A stretch of 64,000 bases of DNA from Burkholderia sp. USMB20. Lineage in GTDB: Bacteria > Pseudomonadota > Gammaproteobacteria > Burkholderiales > Burkholderiaceae. The notes beneath the pieces are model-generated. The model was given only the letters and a program-made list of their open reading frames with translations. It did no database searches and was not told the origin of the DNA. The stretch is from contig NZ_JTAN02000010.1 of NCBI RefSeq assembly GCF_000949135.2, forward strand, positions 186,001 to 250,000, given 5' to 3'. Shown here piece by piece: positions 49,287-58,038 of this stretch. The position numbers and the translations under genes were made by a program. Each line of letters begins with the position of its first letter. Position 1 is the first letter of the stretch.

Positions 49287-50274
49287 ACGCGTCTTCCGCC
49301 TTGCCGCCGATCACGACCTGGCCGCTTTCGGCGAGGTTGCGCACGATCTGCAGGATGCGGCGCTGCTGCGTCTCGACTTCGGACACGCGCACCGGGCCGC
49401 GCGCGTCGAGGTCCTCGGCGAGCAGTTCGGCCGCGCGCTGCGACATGTTCGCGAGGAACTTCTGGCGCAGCGCGGGCGGCGCGCCCTTCAGCGCGATGAT
49501 CAGCGTTTCCGACTCGACTTCCTTCAGCACCATCTGGATCGCGCGATCCTCGAGGTCGAGCAGGTTCTCGAACACGAACATCTGGTCGATGATCTTCTGC
49601 GCGAGCTCCGCGTCGTACTGGCGCACGCTTTCGAGCACGCCTTCCTCATGATTGCTCGTCATGAAGTTCAGGATCTCGGCCGCGGTGCGGATGCCGCCCA
49701 TCGGGCTGCGCTTCAGGTTGTCGCTGCCGGACAGCAGGCCGGTCAGCACGTCGTCGAGCTCGCGCAGCGCGGCCGGCTGGATGCCGTCGAGCGTCGCGAT
49801 CCGCAGCAGCACGTCGTTGCGCAGCCGCTCGGTGAAGCACGATGCGATCTCGGACGCCTGGTCGCGGTCGAGGTGCACGAGGATGGTCGCGATGATCTGC
49901 GGATGCTCGTTCTTGATCAATTCGGCCACCGCGCCCGAGTCCATCCACTTCAGGCCCTCGATGCCGCTCGTGTCGCTGCCCTGCAGGATCCGGTCGATCA
50001 GCACGCCGGCCTTGTCCTCGCCGAGCGCCTTGGTCAGCACCGAGCGGATGTACTCGCTCGAATCGAGCGACAGCGCGGTGTGCTGCTCGGCTTCCCTCGC
50101 GAACTCCTGCAGCACGTCCTCGACCTGCTCGCGCGTGACGTTCTTCAGCGCGGCCATCGCGGCGCCGATCTTCTGCACCTCGCGCGGCGCGAGGAACTTG
50201 AATACTTCAGCGGCCTCTTCCTCGCCGATCGACATCAGCAGCAGCGCGCTCTTGGTCAGGCCTTCAGCGTTCAT
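49279..50274 (-). CDS. fliG: Flagellar motor switch protein FliG
   Basis: The 331-residue switch-complex protein has the N-terminal LTKSALLLMSIGEEEAAEVF, the middle EHPQ motif KNEHPQIIATILVHLD, and the C-terminal motor region MFVFENLLDLEDRAIQMVLK, whose charged residues contact the stator. It binds FliF in the membrane ring. Its 5' end overlaps fliF by 11 bp. Confidence 0.95.
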   Translation of the reverse strand: MNAEGLTKSALLLMSIGEEEAAEVFKFLAPREVQKIGAAMAALKNVTREQVEDVLQEFAREAEQHTALSLDSSEYIRSVLTKALGEDKAGVLIDRILQGSDTSGIEGLKWMDSGAVAELIKNEHPQIIATILVHLDRDQASEIASCFTERLRNDVLLRIATLDGIQPAALRELDDVLTGLLSGSDNLKRSPMGGIRTAAEILNFMTSNHEEGVLESVRQYDAELAQKIIDQMFVFENLLDLEDRAIQMVLKEVESETLIIALKGAPPALRQKFLANMSQRAAELLAEDLDARGPVRVSEVETQQRRILQIVRNLAESGQVVIGGKAEDAYV

Positions 50275-52027
50275 CGGACACCCAGTTCTTCACGACGGTG
50301 GCGACGATCTTCGGATCCTGGCGGGCGATCGTGCGCGCGTAGTCGAGGTTGCGTTCGTAGCGGTTCTTTTCGTTCTCGAAGCCGAGCAGCAGCGCATCGG
50401 GCTCGTCGGCCTTGTCCGGGGCGGGCAGGCCGTCGAGCACGACCGCATCCTCCGGCGCCGCGAGCGCCGGCGCGGCCGGCTCGGGCGGCGGAAACGCGCG
50501 GCGCATCGCCGGGCGCACGAACATGAAATAGAGCGCCGCCGCGGCCGCCGCGATGCCGAGCCACTTCGCGGCTTCCTTCGCCATCGCGATCATGTCCGGC
50601 TGGCGCCACCACGGCAGGTCGGCGTACGGATCGCTCGCGGTCGAGAACGCGCTGTTCACGACGTTCACCGAGTCGCCGCGCTTCTCGTCATAGCCCATCG
50701 CGTCCTTCACGAGCTGCTCGATCTGCGCGAGCTTCGCGGGTGGCAGCGGCTGCATCGTCACGTGGCCCTTCGCGTCGGCCACCGGCTGGTAATTGACGAC
50801 GACGGCGACCGACAGCCGCTTCACGTTGCCCATCGGCTGCTCGACGTGGCGGATCGTCTTGTCGAGTTCGTAGTTGGTCGTCTGGTCCTTGCGGTCGCTG
50901 ACGGGCGTCGACTGCGGCCCGCTCTGGCCGTTGCCGGCGACGATCGGGGCGGAGGCCGGCTGCGGCGGCGTGTTCGACAGCGCGCCCGGCACGCCCGAGG
51001 CGCCGCCCTGCGCGAGTTCGGTGGCCGTGCTGGTCTGCTGGCTGCGGATCGCGGTCTGCTGCGGCGAAGCGTTCGGGCCGTAGCTTTCCGAGGTCTGCTC
51101 GAGCCTGGAGAAATCGACGTCGGCGCTGACCTGCGAGCGCGCGTTGCCGGCGCCGAAGATCGGCGCGAGGATCGCGTCGATGCGCTTCTGCGTGTTGCGC
51201 TCGACCTGCTGCACGTACTTGAGCTGGCTCGCGTCGAGGCCGGAGGCCGACGCCGTCTGGGTCAGCAGGTTGCCGTCCTGGTCGACGATCGTCACGTTCT
51301 TGGCCGGCATGTCGGGCACGCCGGACGACACCATCCGCGTGATCGCCTGGACCTGGCCCTCGTCGAGCACGCGGCCCGGGTAGAGGTCCACGAACACCGA
51401 CGCGCTCGGCGCTTCCTTGTCGCGCACGAACACCGACGGCTTCGGGATCGCGAGATGCACGCGCGCCGTTTTCACCGCGTTGATCGACTCGATCGTGCGC
51501 TGCAGCTCGCCTTCGAGCGCGCGCTGGTAGTTCACCTGCTCCGCGAACTGGCTGATGCCGAATTTCTGGTTGTCCATCAGCTCGAAGCCGACCGAGCCGC
51601 CCTTGGGCAGGCCCATCGCGGCGAGCTTCAGGCGCGTTTCGTGCACCTGGTTCGACGGCACCAGGATCGCGCCGCCCGCGTCGGCGAACTTGTAGGGAAC
51701 GTTTGCCTGCTGGAGCGCGGTGATGATCGCGCCGCCGTCGCGGTCCGACAGGTTGCTGTACAGCACGCGATAGTCGGGCGCGCGGCTCCACAGCACGAGC
51801 GCGGTGATCGCGGCGACGGCGAACGCGACCGCGATCACGAACGGCAGCTTCGGGTTGCCCTTCATCCGCGAGATGCCGGGGATGCGTTCCGCGAAGCCGC
51901 CGAACCCGAAGTCCGCGCCGGCGCCGCCTGCTCCCGGCAACGCGGCGGCCGCGGTGGCGCCTGGCACCGGGCTGGCGAGGCCCGTGCGGGCGTCGGGGTT
52001 GATCAGCGAGTTGGCCTGCGAATCCAT
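50264..52027 (-). CDS. fliF: Flagellar MS-ring protein FliF
   Basis: The 587-residue protein forms the inner-membrane MS ring. It has a first transmembrane helix (FVIAVAFAVAAITALVLW, about 55-72), two ring-building domains (RVLYSNLSDRDGGAIITAL; FVRDKEAPSASVFVDLYPG), a proline-rich linker, a second helix near residue 470 (WLGIAAAAAALYFMFV), and a C-terminal FliG-binding tail. The order fliF-fliG-fliH-fliI-fliJ-fliK forms one operon, divergent from fliE. Confidence 0.94.
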   Translation of the reverse strand: MDSQANSLINPDARTGLASPVPGATAAAALPGAGGAGADFGFGGFAERIPGISRMKGNPKLPFVIAVAFAVAAITALVLWSRAPDYRVLYSNLSDRDGGAIITALQQANVPYKFADAGGAILVPSNQVHETRLKLAAMGLPKGGSVGFELMDNQKFGISQFAEQVNYQRALEGELQRTIESINAVKTARVHLAIPKPSVFVRDKEAPSASVFVDLYPGRVLDEGQVQAITRMVSSGVPDMPAKNVTIVDQDGNLLTQTASASGLDASQLKYVQQVERNTQKRIDAILAPIFGAGNARSQVSADVDFSRLEQTSESYGPNASPQQTAIRSQQTSTATELAQGGASGVPGALSNTPPQPASAPIVAGNGQSGPQSTPVSDRKDQTTNYELDKTIRHVEQPMGNVKRLSVAVVVNYQPVADAKGHVTMQPLPPAKLAQIEQLVKDAMGYDEKRGDSVNVVNSAFSTASDPYADLPWWRQPDMIAMAKEAAKWLGIAAAAAALYFMFVRPAMRRAFPPPEPAAPALAAPEDAVVLDGLPAPDKADEPDALLLGFENEKNRYERNLDYARTIARQDPKIVATVVKNWVSDER

Positions 52028-52278
52028 GCGTGGAGTTTCTCCGGAGCGGGACGACTGAGCCGCTCGGACGAGCGGACGGACAATGACACGATGCGATTAT
52101 CGGGACCCGGGCGCGACTCCGATCGACCGAAAAGAGCGGGGTTTCCCCCGTACTTTCGCGGCTTTGGCGCGCGCCGCGCTGCTATCCTTTTTCGCGATCC
52201 GGCATGGTGCGCGTCGTGCGGCGCCGTCGGAAACGCCCGGTGTGCCCGGGTCTCATTTCTTACAGGTCTGGGGACAGC

Positions 52279-52623
52279 ATGGCTGCCAACGTCAGCGGAA
52301 TCGGTTCGGTGTTGCAACAGATGCAGGCGATGGCCGCGCAGGCGAGCGGCGGCGTCGGGAGCCCGGCGGCAGCGCTCGCCGGCTCGGGCGCCGCGACGGC
52401 CGGCACGTTCGCGAGCGCGATGAAGGCGTCGCTCGACAAGATCAGCGGCGACCAGCAGCACGCGCTCGGCGAGGCGCACGCGTTCGAGGTCGGCGCGGCG
52501 AACGTGTCGCTGAACGACGTGATGGTCGACATGCAGAAGGCCAACATCGGTTTCCAGTTCGGGCTCCAGGTCCGCAACAAGCTCGTGAGCGCGTACAACG
52601 ACATCATGCAGATGTCGGTTTGA
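52279..52623 (+). CDS. fliE: Flagellar hook-basal body protein FliE
   Basis: The 114-residue protein joins the MS ring to the rod. Its conserved C-terminal region reads [20 protein letters not shown], then [18 protein letters not shown]. The ATG at 52279 is the family start; the upstream frame to 52204 is not conserved. It is divergent from fliF, with about 250 bp of shared promoter region. Confidence 0.93.
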   Translation: MAANVSGIGSVLQQMQAMAAQASGGVGSPAAALAGSGAATAGTFASAMKASLDKISGDQQHALGEAHAFEVGAANVSLNDVMVDMQKANIGFQFGLQVRNKLVSAYNDIMQMSV

Positions 52624-52718
52624 CCCGCGGGCAACCGGCGACGGGCATCCGGCGACGGGCTTCCCGGGGCAGCCGCCCAGGGGAGCAGCCTGCCTGCCGC
52701 GCCGGCGGCCCGCGCACC

Positions 52719-52745
52719 TAAAGCTTTCCAATTCCGTTCCGATAA
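52719..52745 (+). promoter_or_regulatory. Sigma-28 (FliA) promoter for fliST
   Basis: TAAA (52719-52722) is followed by 15 bases and TCCGATAA (52738-52745), matching the flagellar sigma-28 consensus TAAA-N15-GCCGATAA in all but one base. It lies about 75 bp before fliS. Confidence 0.85.
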
Positions 52746-52819
52746 CTCTGGAACGAGGCCGCGTCGTGCATCGCAAGGCGGCGGCCACCGCATAGCCAAC
52801 GCATCACAAGGAGAAGCGC

Positions 52820-53254
52820 ATGTTTTCCCCAGGACACGCTGGAGCCAGTGCGTACGCGCGTGTCGGCGTCGAGACGGGGGTGATGGGCGCCTCCCCGCAC
52901 CGGCTGATCGCGATGCTGTATCAGGGCGCGCGGCAGGCCATCGCGCTCGCGCGCATGCATTTGCAGCAGGGCAACGTGTCCGCACGCGGCGAAGCGATCG
53001 GCAAGGCGATCGGGATCGTCGAGAACGGCCTGCAGGTGTCGCTGAATCGCGACGCGGGCGGCCAGATCGCCGAGCGCCTCGACGCGCTGTACACCTATAT
53101 CGGCCGGCGCCTGCTGGAAGCCAACATGCACGCGAGCGACGCGATGCTGGTCGAGGTCGACGGGCTGCTCGCGACGCTCGAGGAAGCGTGGACGGGCATC
53201 GCTCCGGAAGTCGCGCGCATGGCCGCGCAACAGGCGGCGGGCGCGGCGCGATGA
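52820..53254 (+). CDS. fliS: Flagellin export chaperone FliS
   Basis: The 144-residue all-helical chaperone binds the flagellin C-terminus. Family segments are YARVGVETGVMGASPHRLI and MLYQGARQAIALARMHL. AAGGAG precedes the ATG. The stop overlaps the fliT ATG as ATGA (53251-53254). Confidence 0.93.
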   Translation: MFSPGHAGASAYARVGVETGVMGASPHRLIAMLYQGARQAIALARMHLQQGNVSARGEAIGKAIGIVENGLQVSLNRDAGGQIAERLDALYTYIGRRLLEANMHASDAMLVEVDGLLATLEEAWTGIAPEVARMAAQQAAGAAR

Positions 53255-53583
53255 ATCTCAAGGCCGAATACTTCGCTCGCTACGAGGCGCTCGCGGCCGT
53301 GTCCGGCCGCATGCTGTGCGCGGCGCGCGGCGCGGACTGGCGGGCGCTGCCGGAGTTGCAGGCCGAATTCCTGAGGCTCGTCGACGGATTGAAGGCGGCC
53401 GCTCCGGGCGTCGCGCTCGACGAAGCGGACCTCGGCCGCAAGCTCGCGCTGATTCGCCGCATCCTCGCCGACGACGCCGCGATCCGCGATCTCGCGAGCC
53501 CGGAAGTCGCGCGGTTGTCCGCGCTGTTCGAGGCGCGGCGCTCGACCGAGGTATTGACCGATCTCTACCGCGCTCGCGGATAG
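53251..53583 (+). CDS. fliT: Flagellar protein FliT-like
   Basis: This 110-residue helical protein starts MNLKAEYFARYEALAAVSGR and ends in LYRARG, in the position of FliT after FliS. FliT proteins bind the FliD cap and modulate flagellar gene expression. Sequence similarity is weak, so the name rests mainly on context and overlapping translation with fliS. Confidence 0.8.
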   Translation: MNLKAEYFARYEALAAVSGRMLCAARGADWRALPELQAEFLRLVDGLKAAAPGVALDEADLGRKLALIRRILADDAAIRDLASPEVARLSALFEARRSTEVLTDLYRARG

Positions 53584-53658
53584 TGCCCGTTTGCCGGGGC
53601 GGCGGTAGCCGCGCGCCCGGCTTCGCAACGATGTGGCTGAGGTGAGCAGGCTTCGATC

Positions 53659-55046
53659 ATGACCGGTATCGACTCCGTTGCGGCCGCCCTGCTGGCGAGC
53701 CGCCTCGACAGCCTGCTGGCCGGCACCGTGACGGCGCCCGCCGGCGGCGCGCGACCGCGCAAGTCGGCACGCCGGGTGCGGCGCGTCGTCGCCGCCGCGG
53801 CGGGGCCACGCCGGCCGCGCCGCCGGCGTCCGCGCAGACGCGCTGTCCGATGTCGCGCTCGTGCTCGATGCGATCTCGCGCTCGGGCGGTGTCGCGACGC
53901 CGTGATCGCCGGGCGCACGCCGCTGCTGGCCGACCTTCCGTGCTGCTGGGCGTCGCGGCGACCGCGCCGCCGGTCGGGCAGAGCGCCTCCGATCCGGCCG
54001 CTTCGGCCGCCGCTTCTTCCACTGCTTCCTACACCGCTTCTTCCAGCACTTCTTCAACCGCGTCGCCCGCATCCGACGTCGCGGCCACGCGCGCTGCGGC
54101 TGCCGCACCGCCCGTCGCGGCGCTGCGCGCCGCGCTCGCGCAGGCCGTGAGCGAAAGCGGCCTCTTCTACGAATCCCATCTCGCGCAGTGGCTGGCCGGC
54201 CAGCGCCCGCTCGCCGCGCTGATGCGCGAACCGCAGGCGCGCCTCACGACCGTGCCGGTGCAGCCCGCCCCGGATGCCGCGCAGCACGATGCGCCCGATG
54301 TGCTCGACGAACTGCTCGCGCCGCGTCTGCCGTTGCCGGCGGCCGCGCCGCGATCCGCCATGCAGCCGGGCGCGCCCGCGCCGGGCGGTGCGGTGCCGCA
54401 CGAGCTCGTGCAGAACACGCAGCCGGCCGCACGGCCCGGTACCGCGTCGGCCACGGCCGCGCTGACCGACCCGCTCGGCGACCATCCCGACCCGCGCTGG
54501 ACGCCGGCGCGCGCCGAACTGGCCGCCGCGTCGGCCGATCCGCAGGCGCCGGCATCGGCTCCCGTGCATCCGGCCGCCGTGCCGATCGTCCGGCAGCAGC
54601 TCGACGCACTCGCGACGGACCAGTTTCGCTGGGCGGGCGAGGCATGGCCCGGCGCGCGGCTCGACTGGACGATCGAGCCCGACGAGCCGGGCGGCCGCGC
54701 GTCGCGCGGCGGCGACGACACGGGGGACGGGATCGCCTGGCGCACCCGGCTGACGCTCACGTTGCCGTCGCTCGGCACGGTCGACGCGGAGCTGGTGTTG
54801 AACGGCAAGCAGCTCGTCGCGCGGCTGCGCGCGAATTCGGCCGGCGCCGACCGGCTCACGCGAAACGAGGCGACGTTGCGGCAACGGTTCGAGGGATCGG
54901 GCCTGCAGCTCGGCGGACTGTCGATCCGCGCGGTCGGCGACGAGCCGGACGGCTTCGATCCGCTCGTCGCGCAGGCCGCCGCTGCCGCGTATGCGCGCAG
55001 TGCGGCTGGCGGCATGCCGGGCACCGACGACGAGGTGCCGCGATGA
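53659..55046 (+). pseudogene. Second FliK-like hook-length control protein, frameshifted at 5' end
   Basis: The start MTGIDSVAAALLASRLDSLL is at 53659. Coding sense then moves through successive frames: TAQVGTPGAA (53754), ALSDVALVLDAISRSGG (53840), AGRTPLLADLP (53908) and VLLGVAATAPPVGQ (from about 53940). Each step equals one missing base. The long final frame to 55046 holds Ala/Pro-rich sequence and a C-terminal hook-length-type domain (TLTLPSLGTVDAELVLNGKQ, then LVARLRANS). The last codons overlap the FlhB-like gene as ATGA. Alternatively it is a live gene mis-sequenced at its start. Confidence 0.65.
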
Positions 55047-55363
55047 GCATGACGTCGCGCAAGCGCGCGGCCGCGCTCGTCTACGATCCGAAAGGCGGCG
55101 ATGCCGCGCCGCGCGTGGTCGCGAAGGGGTATGGCCTGCTCGCCGAGATGATCGTCGCGCGCGCCCGTGATGCGGGGCTGTACGTGCATACCGCGCCGGA
55201 GATGGTGTCGCTGCTGATGCAGGTCGACCTCGACGACCGGATTCCGCCGCAGCTTTACCAGGCCGTCGCGGATCTGCTCGCGTGGCTGTATGCGCTCGAT
55301 CGCACCGAGCCCGAACCGGGTGACGCCGCGCCGCGCTTTCCGTTGCCGCCGCTGCGCCGCTGA
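55043..55363 (+). CDS. FlhB-like cytoplasmic domain protein
   Basis: The 106-residue protein resembles only the C-terminal cytoplasmic part of the FlhB/YscU export switch: AAALVYDPKGGDAAPRVVAKG then LAEMIVARARDAGLYVHTAPEMVSLL. The autocleavage motif NPTH of full FlhB is absent (DPKGG occupies that place). Stand-alone proteins of this kind can substitute for part of FlhB function. It overlaps the second FliK-like gene, matching the FliK-FlhB partnership in specificity switching. Confidence 0.82.
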   Translation: MSMTSRKRAAALVYDPKGGDAAPRVVAKGYGLLAEMIVARARDAGLYVHTAPEMVSLLMQVDLDDRIPPQLYQAVADLLAWLYALDRTEPEPGDAAPRFPLPPLRR

Positions 55364-55369
55364 GTAGTC

Positions 55370-55393
55370 GCTGAGGCGCTGAGGCGCTGAGGC
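55370..55393. repeat. Three tandem copies of GCTGAGGC
   Basis: Three exact 8-bp copies directly follow the FlhB-like stop, with partial copies at each end. Confidence 0.8.
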
Positions 55394-55423
55394 GCTGCGC
55401 CTACGCCCGCGCCCGCGCCCGCA

Positions 55424-55495
55424 CCGAAGCCGAAGCCGAAGCCGAAGCCGAAGCCGAAGCCGAAGCCGAAGCCGAAGCCGAAGCCGAAGCCGAAG
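55424..55495. repeat. Twelve tandem copies of CCGAAG
   Basis: A perfect hexanucleotide array of 12 units (72 bp). Copy changes would not shift a reading frame; one frame encodes Pro-Lys repeats. Confidence 0.95.
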
Positions 55496-55679
55496 CTCGC
55501 CCAGCCGCCCGCCTACCCGGTTTTCTTGCGAAATGCTGTCCGGGCTTTCGCGATCATTTCGTCGTCATTTTTCGTCTATTGACCGGAATCTGCGCGCGAT
55601 CAGCATGCTTTTTCGGTTATCTCTGGACTTTCTCGCCCGCTCCGTCGTGTGCCGGCGGATTGAGCGGTCGCGTCATTTG

Positions 55680-55698
55680 TGTAATGATATCCATTCTC
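55680..55698 (+). promoter_or_regulatory. Fur-box-like site
   Basis: TGTAATGATATCCATTCTC agrees with the 19-bp Fur consensus GATAATGATAATCATTATC at 14 positions. It lies 72 bp before the PepSY gene, suggesting iron-repressed expression. Confidence 0.65.
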
Positions 55699-55770
55699 AT
55701 TTTCATGCTGTCCGGGCGGCGTACGTTTTCCGTGCGCCGCCCGTTGCTTTGAACGAATGGATACTCTCGC

Positions 55771-56505
55771 GTGAACGCGCCCGAAACGATCGCCCCGCCG
55801 CAGGCGGGCAGGCCCCCCGCGGGCGTTACCGTGCTGCATCCGGCCGCACGGCCCCTGAGCGACGCCGAACTGGCGGCGCGCCGCCAGCGCTCGCGCCGCG
55901 CGACCTTCATCAAATGGCTGCGCAAGGTGCACGGCTGGGTCGGATTGTGGGGCGCGGTGCTCGGATTGCTGTTCGGCGTGACGGGCGTGCTGCTGAACCA
56001 CCGTGCGCCGCCGCTGAAGATCCCGACCGGCGAACCGCAGGTCGAACAGATGCAGATCGCGCTGCCGGACCCGGTGCCGAAGTCGCCCGCCGCGATGACG
56101 AAGTGGCTCCAGCAGGAACTGCACTTCGACGGCCGGCCGGGCCGCGTGCGCAAGGAGCCTGCGCAGCCGGTCGCCTGGGGCGACAAGCGCGTGATGCAGC
56201 CCGAGCACTGGCAGATGGGCCTGTTCGGTCCGCACCAGAACCTGCAGGCGGAATACTGGGTCGGCAACGGCTACGTGTCGGTGAAGCGCAGCGGCAACAC
56301 GTTCCTGACGACGCTGAACAACCTGCATCGCGGCGTCGGCATGAATCTCGGCTGGGTGCTGCTGATGGACACGATCGCGGGTTCGCTGATCCTGCTATCG
56401 CTGACGGGCGTGCTGCTGTGGACGGAGCTGAACAAGCGCCGCACGGTCGGCGTCGTGCTGGTGGCCGGCTCGGTCGCCGCCGCGCTCGCCGCGGGCCTTG
56501 CCTGA
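55771..56505 (+). CDS. PepSY-associated TM helix protein
   Basis: This 244-residue membrane protein has an N-terminal RATFIKWLRKVHGWVGLWGA helix region, a periplasmic part with HWQMGLFGPHQNLQAEYW, and C-terminal helices (MDTIAGSLILLSLTGVLLW; VVLVAGSVAAALAAG). The pattern matches PepSY-TM proteins, often linked to siderophore-iron reduction. The GTG at 55771 starts the frame. The Fur-like box supports a role in iron uptake; the electron donor is unknown. Confidence 0.8.
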   Translation: MNAPETIAPPQAGRPPAGVTVLHPAARPLSDAELAARRQRSRRATFIKWLRKVHGWVGLWGAVLGLLFGVTGVLLNHRAPPLKIPTGEPQVEQMQIALPDPVPKSPAAMTKWLQQELHFDGRPGRVRKEPAQPVAWGDKRVMQPEHWQMGLFGPHQNLQAEYWVGNGYVSVKRSGNTFLTTLNNLHRGVGMNLGWVLLMDTIAGSLILLSLTGVLLWTELNKRRTVGVVLVAGSVAAALAAGLA

Positions 56506-56671
56506 CGTCGGCATCGACGCGCGCCGGTTTTCCGCCGACGCATGACGGCCATCCGGCGCGGCCTTGCACCGCAGCGACGGCGTCAAGAAAACGCCGGGCC
56601 GCCCCAGGTTTTCCGCCCCGAAGGAAGTCTCCTTGGGGGGCTGGCGCGAAGCGACCGGTTTGGAGGGGGCC

Positions 56672-57700
56672 TCAGAGGCCGCAGGCCGCGCCGCCGTTTG
56701 CCGCGATTTCGCGGGCGGCCTTCGCGCCCTCGACCTGCAGGATCGTCGGCAGCGACACGTTGTTCTTCGCGGCCGTCACTTCGGCGAGGATCGAGATCGC
56801 GATTTCGGGCGGCGTGCGGCTGCCGATGTAGATGCCGGCCGGCCCGTGCAGCCGCGCAAGTTCCGCCTCGCTCAGGTCGAATTCGAGCAGCCGCTCGCGC
56901 CGCGCCGCATTGTTGCGTCGCGAGCCGAGCGCGCCCACGTAGAACGCGGGCGTCTTCAACGCCTCCATCAGCGCGAGATCGTCGAGCTTCGGGTCGTGCG
57001 TGAGCGCGATCACGGCCGAACGCGCGTCGAGCTTCATGTCGAGCACCGTGTCGTCGGGCATCGTGTGCACGACGCGCGTGCCCGGCACATCCCACGCATC
57101 CGTGTATTCCTCGCGCGGATCGCAAACCGTCACCTGATAGTCGAGGCCGACCGCGATCTGGCACAGATAGCGCGACAATTGCCCGGCGCCGATCACGAGC
57201 ATCCGGTAGCGCGGCCCGTGGATCGTCACGAGCCGCTCGCCGTCGAACGCGAGCCCGTCGGTCGCCTGCGCGGGTGACAGCGACGCGCGCCCGGTCGCGA
57301 GCGTCATCGTGCGCGTGACGAGGCGGCCGGCTTCGACTTCCGCGCACAACGCGGCGATCCCGCTGTCGCGCGTGAGCGGCTCCAGCACGAGCTGGATCGT
57401 GCCGCCGCAGGGCAGCCCGAAGCGGTGCGCTTCCTCGGCCGTCACGCCGTACTTGACGGCTTCCGGGCGCGCGTCGGCCGCGATCCCGCTCGCATGCACG
57501 CGGGCGATCAGGTCGTCCTCGATGCATCCGCCGGACACGGAGCCGACCACGAGCCCGTCCTCGCGCACCGCGAGCATCGCGCCTTCGGGGCGCGGCGACG
57601 AGCCCCACGTCTTCACGACCGTCACGAGCAGCACGCGGCGCCCTTCGTCGAGCCAGCGCGCGCTGGATTTCAGTACATCGAGATCGACGCTTTCCATCAT
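56672..57700 (-). CDS. XdhC/CoxI-family molybdenum cofactor maturation protein
   Basis: The 342-residue protein has an N-terminal XdhC domain (KTWGSSPRPEGAMLAVREDG, SGGCIEDDL, FGLPCGGTI) and a C-terminal Rossmann domain (MLVIGAGQLSRYL; FYVGALGSRRNNAARRERL). Family members bind and deliver Moco to xanthine dehydrogenase-type enzymes. No such enzyme is adjacent, so the partner must be elsewhere. Two tandem ATG codons lie at the start. Confidence 0.86.
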   Translation of the reverse strand: MMESVDLDVLKSSARWLDEGRRVLLVTVVKTWGSSPRPEGAMLAVREDGLVVGSVSGGCIEDDLIARVHASGIAADARPEAVKYGVTAEEAHRFGLPCGGTIQLVLEPLTRDSGIAALCAEVEAGRLVTRTMTLATGRASLSPAQATDGLAFDGERLVTIHGPRYRMLVIGAGQLSRYLCQIAVGLDYQVTVCDPREEYTDAWDVPGTRVVHTMPDDTVLDMKLDARSAVIALTHDPKLDDLALMEALKTPAFYVGALGSRRNNAARRERLLEFDLSEAELARLHGPAGIYIGSRTPPEIAISILAEVTAAKNNVSLPTILQVEGAKAAREIAANGGAACGL

Positions 57701-58038
57701 CCTGTTCCTGTTGCCGGACGGCCCGCCGGGCCGGGCCGTCGTTCGATGGCGGGATTATGAACCGGCCGGCGCGCGCGTGCCGGCAGCGTGCAGATCGTGG
57801 CGGCAAAATCCGGACGATCGGGCAAGAAATCGCGACGATCGGGCAGCGATCGTGCGCGGGCGGGGCGAAGCGGCGCATGTCGCGCCGCCCGCGCGGGTGC
57901 GCCTGTGGCAGGGACGATTCGGGCGGGGACGATTCAGGCGGGAGGGAGCGGGGCGCATGGGGCCGGTGCCGGCCCGGCGTGGCGTCGTACCGCTACACGC
58001 TGGGTGCTGCGCGCGGTGTGCGCGCGCAGCGGCGGCGG
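57701..58038. other. Region upstream of xdhC with short repeats
   Basis: About 340 bp between the amino-acid permease stop and xdhC. Two copies of GACGATCGGGCA (57813-57824 and 57834-57845) and a 15-bp near-perfect tandem (57911-57925 and 57926-57940) share the core GACGAT. No gene is supported. Confidence 0.5.
57911..57940. repeat. Two tandem 15-bp repeats
   Basis: GGGACGATTCGGGCG is followed directly by GGGACGATTCAGGCG, with one mismatch. Confidence 0.8.

Larger units (their letters stand above)
55364..55770. other. Repeat-bearing intergenic region before the PepSY gene
   Basis: About 400 bp with two tandem repeat blocks (see separate entries), an AT-richer tail and a Fur-box-like site. 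One frame across the hexamer block reads Pro-Ala then Pro-Lys repeats, ending KLAQPPAYPVFLRNAVRAFA, but it has a stop shortly upstream and no start, so it may be a remnant of a Pro-rich protein. Confidence 0.5.

Noticed and set aside
55391-55500. Pro-Lys repeat frame as a real TonB-like gene
   Set aside because: No start codon and a stop just upstream; kept only as a repeat with a possible remnant.
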